DNA from: Clusia tigrina
Lineage: Eukaryota; Arthropoda; Insecta; Diptera; Clusiidae
NCBI GenBank assembly: GCA_920105625.2
Contig: OV050031.1
Span: 74,905,995 to 74,969,994 of the forward strand
Reading direction: 5' to 3'
DNA: 64,000 nucleotides
Shown here: positions 58,764 to 64,000 of the stretch, piece by piece
Position numbering within the stretch: position 1 is the first letter of the stretch
Layout of the letters: every line of letters begins with the position of its first letter
Program-made: the position numbers and the translations under genes
The notes under the pieces: model-generated
Database searches by the model: none
What the model saw: the letters and a program-made list of their open reading frames with translations, nothing else
What the model was told of the DNA's origin: nothing

Positions 58764-59583
58764 TGCCGCTGTCGATTGGGGGGGTCTGCTGCCTTCTCTA
58801 TGCCTATATCTACCCCTATCTGCCTAAGTCGGCGGCAAAGCATCTGGCAGCGTCTCTGTAGGCGTCTCAGTCGCTGCCGCTGTCGATTAGGGGGGGTCTG
58901 CTGCCTTCTCTATGCCGATATCTATCCTTATCTGCCTCAGTCGGCGTCGCAGCCTCTGTCAGCGTCTCTGTCGGCGTCTCAGTCGCTGCCGTTGTCGATT
59001 GGGGGGTCTGCTGCCTTCTCTATGCCCCAATCTGCCTCAGTCGGCGTCGCAGCCTCTCTCAGCGTCTCTCTAGGCGACTCAATAGCTGCCGCTGTCGATT
59101 GGGGGGTCTGCTGCATTCTCTATGCCTATATCTACCCCTATCTGCCTCAGTCGGCGTCTCAGTCGGCGTCGCTGCCTATGTCAGCGTCTCTGTAGGCGTC
59201 TCCGTCGCTGCCCCTGTTCGATGGGGGTCTGCTGCCTTCTCTATGCCTATATCAACCCCTATCTGCCCCAGTCGGCGTCACAGTCGGCTTCGCAGTCTCT
59301 ATCAGCGTCGCCATAGGCGTCTCAGTTGTTGCCGCTGTCCATTGAGGGGTCGGCTGCCTTCTCTATGCCTATGTCTAACTCTCTCTGCCTCAGTCGGCGT
59401 CTCAGTCGTCGTCGCAGCCTCTGTCAGCGTCTCTGTAGGCGTCTCAGTCGCTGCCGCTGTCGATTGGGGGTCTGCTGCCTTCTCTATGCCTATATTTACC
59501 TCTATCTGCCTCAGTCGGCGTTGCAGCCTCTGTCAGCGTTTCTGTAGGCGTCTCAGTCGCTGCCGCTGTCGATTGGGGGTCTG

Positions 59584-60273
59584 TTGCCTTCTCTACGTCT
59601 ATATGTACCCCTATCAGCCTCAGTCGGCGTCTCAGTTGGCGTCGCAACATCTGTCAGCGTCTCTGTAGGCGTCTCAGTCGCAGTCGCTGTCCGTTGGGGG
59701 GATCTGATGCCTTCTCTATGCCTTTATCTACCCCTATCTGCCTCAGTCAGCGTCTCAGTCGGCGTCGCAGCTTCTGTCAGCGTCTCTGTAGGCGTCTCAG
59801 TCGCTGCCGCTGTCGATTGGGGGGGTCTGCTGCCTTCTCTATGCCTATATCTACACCTATCTGTCTCAGTCGGCGTCGCAGCCTCTGTCAGCCAATCTGT
59901 AGGCGTCTCAGTTGCTGCCGCTGTCGATTGGGGGGGTCTGCTGCATTCTCTATGCCTATGTCTACCCCTATCTGCCTCAGTCGGCGTGTCAGTCGGCGTC
60001 GCAGCCTCTGTCAGAGTCTCTGTAGGCGTCTCAGTCGCAGTCGCTGTCGGTTGGGGGGATCTGATGCCTTCTTTATGTCTATATCTACCCCTATCTGCCT
60101 CAGTCAGCGTCTCAGTCGGCGTCGCAGCCTCTGTCAGCGTCTCTGTAGGCGTCTCAGTCGCTGCCGCTGTCGATTGGGGGGGTCTGCTGCCTTCTCTATG
60201 CCTATATTTAGATCTATCTGCCTCAGTCGGCATCTCAGTCGGCGGCGCAGCCTCCATCAGCGTTTCTGTATGA
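59584..60273. repeat. ~357-bp three-monomer repeat in C
   Basis: The rare GCAGTCGCTGTC then CGTTGGGGGGATCTGATGCC (59,679-59,710) recurs as GCAGTCGCTGTCGGTTGG (60,036-60,068), about 357 bp on. Flanking monomers (CAGTCAGCGTCTCAG) also match. Confidence 0.82.
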
Positions 60274-60920
60274 GTCTCAGTGGTTGCCGCTGTCGATTGG
60301 GTTGTCTGCTGCATTCTCTATGCCTATGTCTAACCCTCTCTGCCTCAGTCGGCGTCTCAGTCGGCGTCTCAGTCGGGGTCACAGCCTCTGTCAGCGTCGC
60401 GGCCTCTGTCAGCGTCTCTGTAGGCGTCTCAGTCTCTGCCGTTGTCGATTGGTGGGTCTGCTGCCTTCTCTATGCCTATATCTACCCATATCTGCCTCAA
60501 TAGGCGCCTCAGTCGGCGTCGCAGCCTCTGTCAGCGTCTCTGTAGGCGTCTCAGTCGCTGCCGCTGTCGATTGGGGGGTCTGTTGCCTTCTCTACGTCTA
60601 TATATACCCCTATCTGCCTCAGTCGGCGTCGCAACCTCTGTCAGCGTCTTGCCGCTGTCGATTGGGTTGTCTGCTGCCTTCTCTATGCCTATATCTAACC
60701 ATCTCTGCCTCAGTCGGCGTCGCAGCCTCTGTCAGCGTCGCAGCCACTGAGGCGCGTCTTTGTAGGCGTCTCAGTCGCTGCCGCTGTCGATTGGGGGTCT
60801 GCTGCCTTCTCTATGCCTATATCTACCCCTATCTGAATCAGTCGGCGTCTGCGTCTGCGTCGGCGTCGCAGCCTCTTGTTACCGTCTCTGTAGGCATCTC
60901 AGTCGCTGCCGCTGTCGATT

Positions 60921-60929
60921 GGGGGGGGG
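60921..60929. repeat. Poly-G tract, 9 G
   Basis: After GTCGATT in subarray C. Confidence 0.88.
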
Positions 60930-61266
60930 TCTGCTGCGTTCTCTATGCCAATATTTACCCCTATCTGCCTCAGTCGGCGTCGCAGCCTCTATCAGCGTCT
61001 CTGTAGGCGCCTCAGTTTTTGACGCTGTCGATTGGGTTGTCTGCTGTCTTCTCTATGCCTATATCTACCCCTATCCGCCTCAGTCGGCGTCTCAGTCGGC
61101 GTCGCAGCCTTTTGTCAGCGTCTCTGTAGGCATCTCAGTCGCGGCCGTTGTCGATTGGGGGGTCTGCTGCCTTCTCTATGGCTATATCTACCCCTAGCGG
61201 CATCAATCGGAGTCGCAGCCTCTCTCAGCGTCTCTGTAGGCGTCTCAGTAGCTGTCGCTGTCGATT

Positions 61267-61280
61267 GGGGGGGGGGGGGG
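61267..61280. repeat. Poly-G tract, 14 G
   Basis: Longest homopolymer in the window, after GTCGATT. Length is likely uncertain in long-read data. Confidence 0.88.
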
Positions 61281-62129
61281 TCTGCTGCCTTCTCAATGCC
61301 AATATCTACCCTTATCTGCCTCAATCGGCGTCTCAGTCGGTGTCGCAGCCTCTGTCAGCGTCTCTGAGTGCGTCTCAGTCGCTGCCGCTGTCGATTGGGG
61401 GTCTGATGCCTTCTCTATGCCTATATCTACCTCTATCTGCCTCAGTCGGCGTCTCAGTCGGCATCGCAGCCATTGTCAGCGTCTATGTAGGCGTCTCAGT
61501 CGCTGCCGCAGTCGGTTGGGGGGTCTGCTGCCTAATCTATGCCTATATATACCACTACCTGCCTCAGTCGGCATCTCAGTCAGCGTCGCAGCCTCTGTCA
61601 GCGTCTCTGCAGGCGTCTCATTTGTTGCCGCTATCGATTGGGGTGTCTGCTGCCTTCTCTATGTCTATGTCTATCCCTCTCTGCCTAAGTCGGCGTCTGA
61701 GTCGGCGTCTCAGTCGGCGTCGCAGCCTCTGTCAGCGTCTCTGTAGGCGTCTCAGTCGCTGCCACTGTTGATTGGGGGGTCTGCTGCCTTTTCTATGCCT
61801 ATATCTACCCCTATCTGCCTCAGTCGACGTCTCAGTCAGCGTCGCAGCCTCTGTTCGCCTTTCTGTAGGCGTCTCAGTCGCTGCCGCTGCTGATTGGGGG
61901 GTCTGCTGCCTTCTCTATGGCTATATCTACCCCTGTCTGCCTCACTCGGCGGCAAAGCATCTTTCAACGTCTCTGTAGGCGTCTCAGTCGCTGCCGCTGT
62001 CGATTAGGGGGGTCTGCTGCCCTCTCTATGCCTATATCTACCATTATCTGCCTCAGTCAGCGTCTCAGTCGGCGTCGCAGAATCTGTCAGCGTCTCTGTA
62101 GGCGTCTCAGTCGCTGCCGCTGTCGATTG

Positions 62130-62713
62130 GGGGTCTGCTGCCTTCTCTATGTCAATATCTACTCGTATCTGCCTCAGTCGGCGTCTCAGCCTCTGTCAGA
62201 CTCTCTGTAGGCGTCTCAGTCGCTGCCGCTGTCGATTTCGGGGTCTGCTGATTTCTTTATGCCTATATCTACCCCTATCTGCCTCAGTCGGCGTCTCAGT
62301 CGGCGTCGCAGCCTCTGTAGGCGTCTCAGTCGCTGCCACTGTCGATTGGGGGGTCTGCCGCCTTCTCTATGCCTATATCTACCCCTATCTGCCTCAGTCG
62401 GCGTCGCAGCCTCTCTCAACGTCTCTGTAGGCGACTCAGTAGCTGCCGCTGTCGATTGGGGGTCTGCTGCCTTCTCTATGCCTATATCTACCCCTATCTG
62501 CCTCAGTCGGCGTTTCAGTCAGCGTCGCAGCCTCTGTCAGCGTCTCTGTAGGCGTCTCATTTGTTGCCGCTATCGATTGGGGTGTCTGCTGCCTTCTCTA
62601 TGTCTATGTCTATCCCTCTATGCCTAAGTCGGCGTCTGAGTCGGCGTCTCAGTCGGCGCCGCAGCCTCTGTCAGCGTCTCTGTAGGCGTCTCAGTCGCTG
62701 CCACTGTTGATTG
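62130..62713. repeat. 584-bp duplication in C, copy 1
   Basis: Anchors 62,149/62,733, 62,216/62,800 and 62,259/62,843 all give 584 bp. The unit holds GATTTCGGGGTCTGCTGATTTC, a 12-bp shortened monomer, and the CTATGTCTATGTCTATCCCTC variant. Confidence 0.86.
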
Positions 62714-63270
62714 GGGGTCTGCTGCCTTCTCTATGTCAATATCTACTCGTATCTGCCTCAGTCGGCGTCTCAGCCTCTGTCAGAGTCTCTGTAGGCGTCT
62801 CAATCGCTGCCGCTGTCGATTTCGGGGTCTGCTGATTTCTTTATGCCTATATCTACCCTTATCTGCCTCAGTCGGCGTCTCAGTCGGCGTCGCAGCCTCT
62901 GTCGGAGTCTCAGTCGCTGCCGTTGTCGATTGGGGGGTCTGCCGCCTTCTCTATGCCTATATCTACCCCTATCTGCCTCAGTCGGCGTCGCAGCCTCTCT
63001 CAACGTCTCTGTAGGCGACTCAGTAGCTGCCGCTGTCGATTGGGGGGTCTGCTGCATTCTCTATGCCTATATCTACCCCTATCTGCCTCAGTCGGCGTCT
63101 CAGTCGGCGTCGCAGCCTCTGCCAGCGTCTCTGTAGGCGTCTCATTTGTTGCCGCTATCGATTGGGGTGTCTGCTGCCTTCTCTATGTCTATGTCTATCC
63201 CTCTCTGCCTAAGTCGGCGTCTGAGTCGACGTCTCAGTCTGCGTCGCAGCCTCTGTTCGCCTTTCTGTAG
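62714..63270. repeat. 584-bp duplication in C, copy 2
   Basis: Collinear with copy 1, with a dodecamer-scale difference near 63,050-63,100 and GTCGGAGTCTCAG for GTAGGCGTCTCAG at 62,900. Confidence 0.84.
63014..63135. repeat. Representative 122-bp monomer
   Basis: Counted from GGCGACTCAG to CTCTGTA this copy is exactly 122 bp. It parses as 20 hexamers plus a 2-nt remainder beside the G-tract. The GC-rich part is a run of hexamers of form GTCNNN or GCCNNN (GTCGGC, GTCTCA, GTCGCA, GCCTCT, GTCAGC, GTCTCT, GTAGGC). The pyrimidine-rich part contains CTATGC, CTATAT, CTACCC and CTATCT in a row. Confidence 0.9.
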
Positions 63271-64000
63271 GCGTCTCAGTCGCTGCCGCTGCTGATTGGG
63301 GGGTCTGCTGCCTTCTCTATGGCTATATCTACCCCTGTCTGCCTCACTCGGCGGCAAAGCATCTTTCAGCGTCTCTGTAGGCGTCTCAGTCGTTGCCGCT
63401 GTCGATTGGGGGTCTGCTGCTTTCTTTATGTCAATATCTACCCCTATCTACCTCAGTCGGCATCGCAGCCTCTCTCAGCGTCTCTGAATGCGTCTCAGTC
63501 GCTGCCGCTCTCGATTGGGGGGTCTGCTGCCTTCTCTATGCCTATATCTACGCCTATCTGCCTCATTCGGCGTCTCAGTTGCCGTCGCAGCCTCTGTCAG
63601 CGTCTCTGTAGGCATCTCAGTCGCTGCCGCTGTCGATTGGGGGAGGTCTGCTGCCTTCTCTATGCCAATATCTACCCCCCTCTGCCTCAGTCGCGGTCTC
63701 AGTCGGCGTCGCAGCCTATGTCAGCATCACTGTAGGCGTCTCAGTCGCTGCCGCTGTCGATTGGGGGGTCTGCTGCCTTCTCTATGCCTATATTTACCTC
63801 TATCTGCCTCAGTCGGCGTCGCAGTCGGCGTCGCAGTCTCTTGTCAGCGTCTCTGTAGGCGTCTCAGTCGCTGCCGCTGTCGATTGGGGGGTCTGCTGCC
63901 TTCTCTACGCCTACATCTACCCCTATCTGCCTCAGTCGGCGTCGCAGTCGGCGTCGCAGCCTCTGTCAGCATCTCTGTAGGCGTCGCAGTCGTTGCCGCT

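Larger units (their letters stand above)
1..64000. repeat. Satellite superarray, ~122/123-bp monomer
   Basis: Every stretch read outside the N gap is a copy of one monomer family. Landmarks recur in fixed order: GTCGAT, a G-tract, CTGCTGCCTTCT, CTATGCCTATAT, CTACCCCTATCT, GCCTCAGTCGGC, GTCGCAGCCTCT, GTCAGCGTCTCT, GTAGGC. All copies are head to tail in one orientation. I saw no interrupting unique DNA, transposon end, tRNA-like or rRNA-like sequence. Family name and host are not recognised. The alternative reading, a giant repeat-protein gene, is treated under the ORF entries and judged unlikely. Confidence 0.97.
58764..64000. repeat. Subarray C: A-like type with private variants
   Basis: Monomers are mainly 121-123 bp and more heterogeneous than in B. 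Private markers are CGGCGGCAAAGCATCT (about 58,830; 61,948; 63,349), GCCGCTGCTGATTGGGG (about 61,880 and 63,285), the CTGATGCC variant after CGTTGGGGGGAT (59,692 and 60,049) and CTATGTCTATGTCTATCCCTC (about 61,660; 62,600; 63,183). Some segments, for example 59,320-59,400 with TCCATTGAGGGGTC, match subarray A variants, so C is closer to A than to B. Confidence 0.8.

Noticed and set aside
63014..63135. Transposon-derived satellite (terminal inverted repeats or transposase remnant)
   Set aside because: No inverted repeat pair or transposase motif seen in the monomer. The hexamer structure gives a simpler origin.
1..64000. rDNA spacer or tRNA/5S cluster
   Set aside because: No rRNA, 5S or tRNA-like sequence was recognised by eye between or within monomers.

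Overview
The whole 64 kb window is one head-to-tail satellite array. I found no unique-sequence gene, RNA gene, transposon or CRISPR array. The basic monomer is about 122-123 bp, so roughly 500-550 copies fit (estimated from length). All copies I read lie in the same orientation. A hand count of one consensus monomer (A 12, C 41, G 33, T 36) gives about 61% G+C and a striking shortage of A on the given strand. A satellite this long and pure, with a 200-N scaffold gap, points to a eukaryotic chromosome assembly (centromeric, pericentromeric, subtelomeric or heterochromatic block). The sequence does not let me name a taxon.

The structure is nested. (1) The monomer parses as 20 degenerate hexamers (mostly GTCNNN, with a CTANNN run) plus a short phase spacer at a G-tract. 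(2) Monomer length changes by 6, 12 or 18 bp through hexamer, dodecamer (GTCTCAGTCGGC) or octadecamer (GTCGCAGCCTCTGTCAGC) gain and loss, and by 1-2 bp at the G-tract. (3) Monomers are grouped into higher-order repeats with units of 0.36-3.8 kb. (4) Collinear blocks recur again at about 13.8 kb and about 14.6-16 kb spacing.

Layout: subarray A, 1 to about 26.4 kb, has mostly 122-bp monomers with a 6-nt G-tract, variable 18-bp expansions and the TCTATTCTTTTCAG marker. Subarray B, about 26.4 kb to 58,563, has mostly 123- and 111-bp monomers with an interrupted 7-nt G-tract, long open frames on both strands, and very recent 2,557-bp and 2,708-bp higher-order duplications. A 200-N gap lies at 58,564-58,763. 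Subarray C, 58,764-64,000, is A-like with private variants.

Many long ORFs exist (up to 779 codons), but composition and monomer arithmetic explain them. In B the monomer is a multiple of three and its consensus has no stop in two forward frames and one reverse frame. The minus strand is poor in T, and every stop codon begins with T. I therefore annotate ORFs as properties of the satellite, not as genes, and state what evidence would overturn that.
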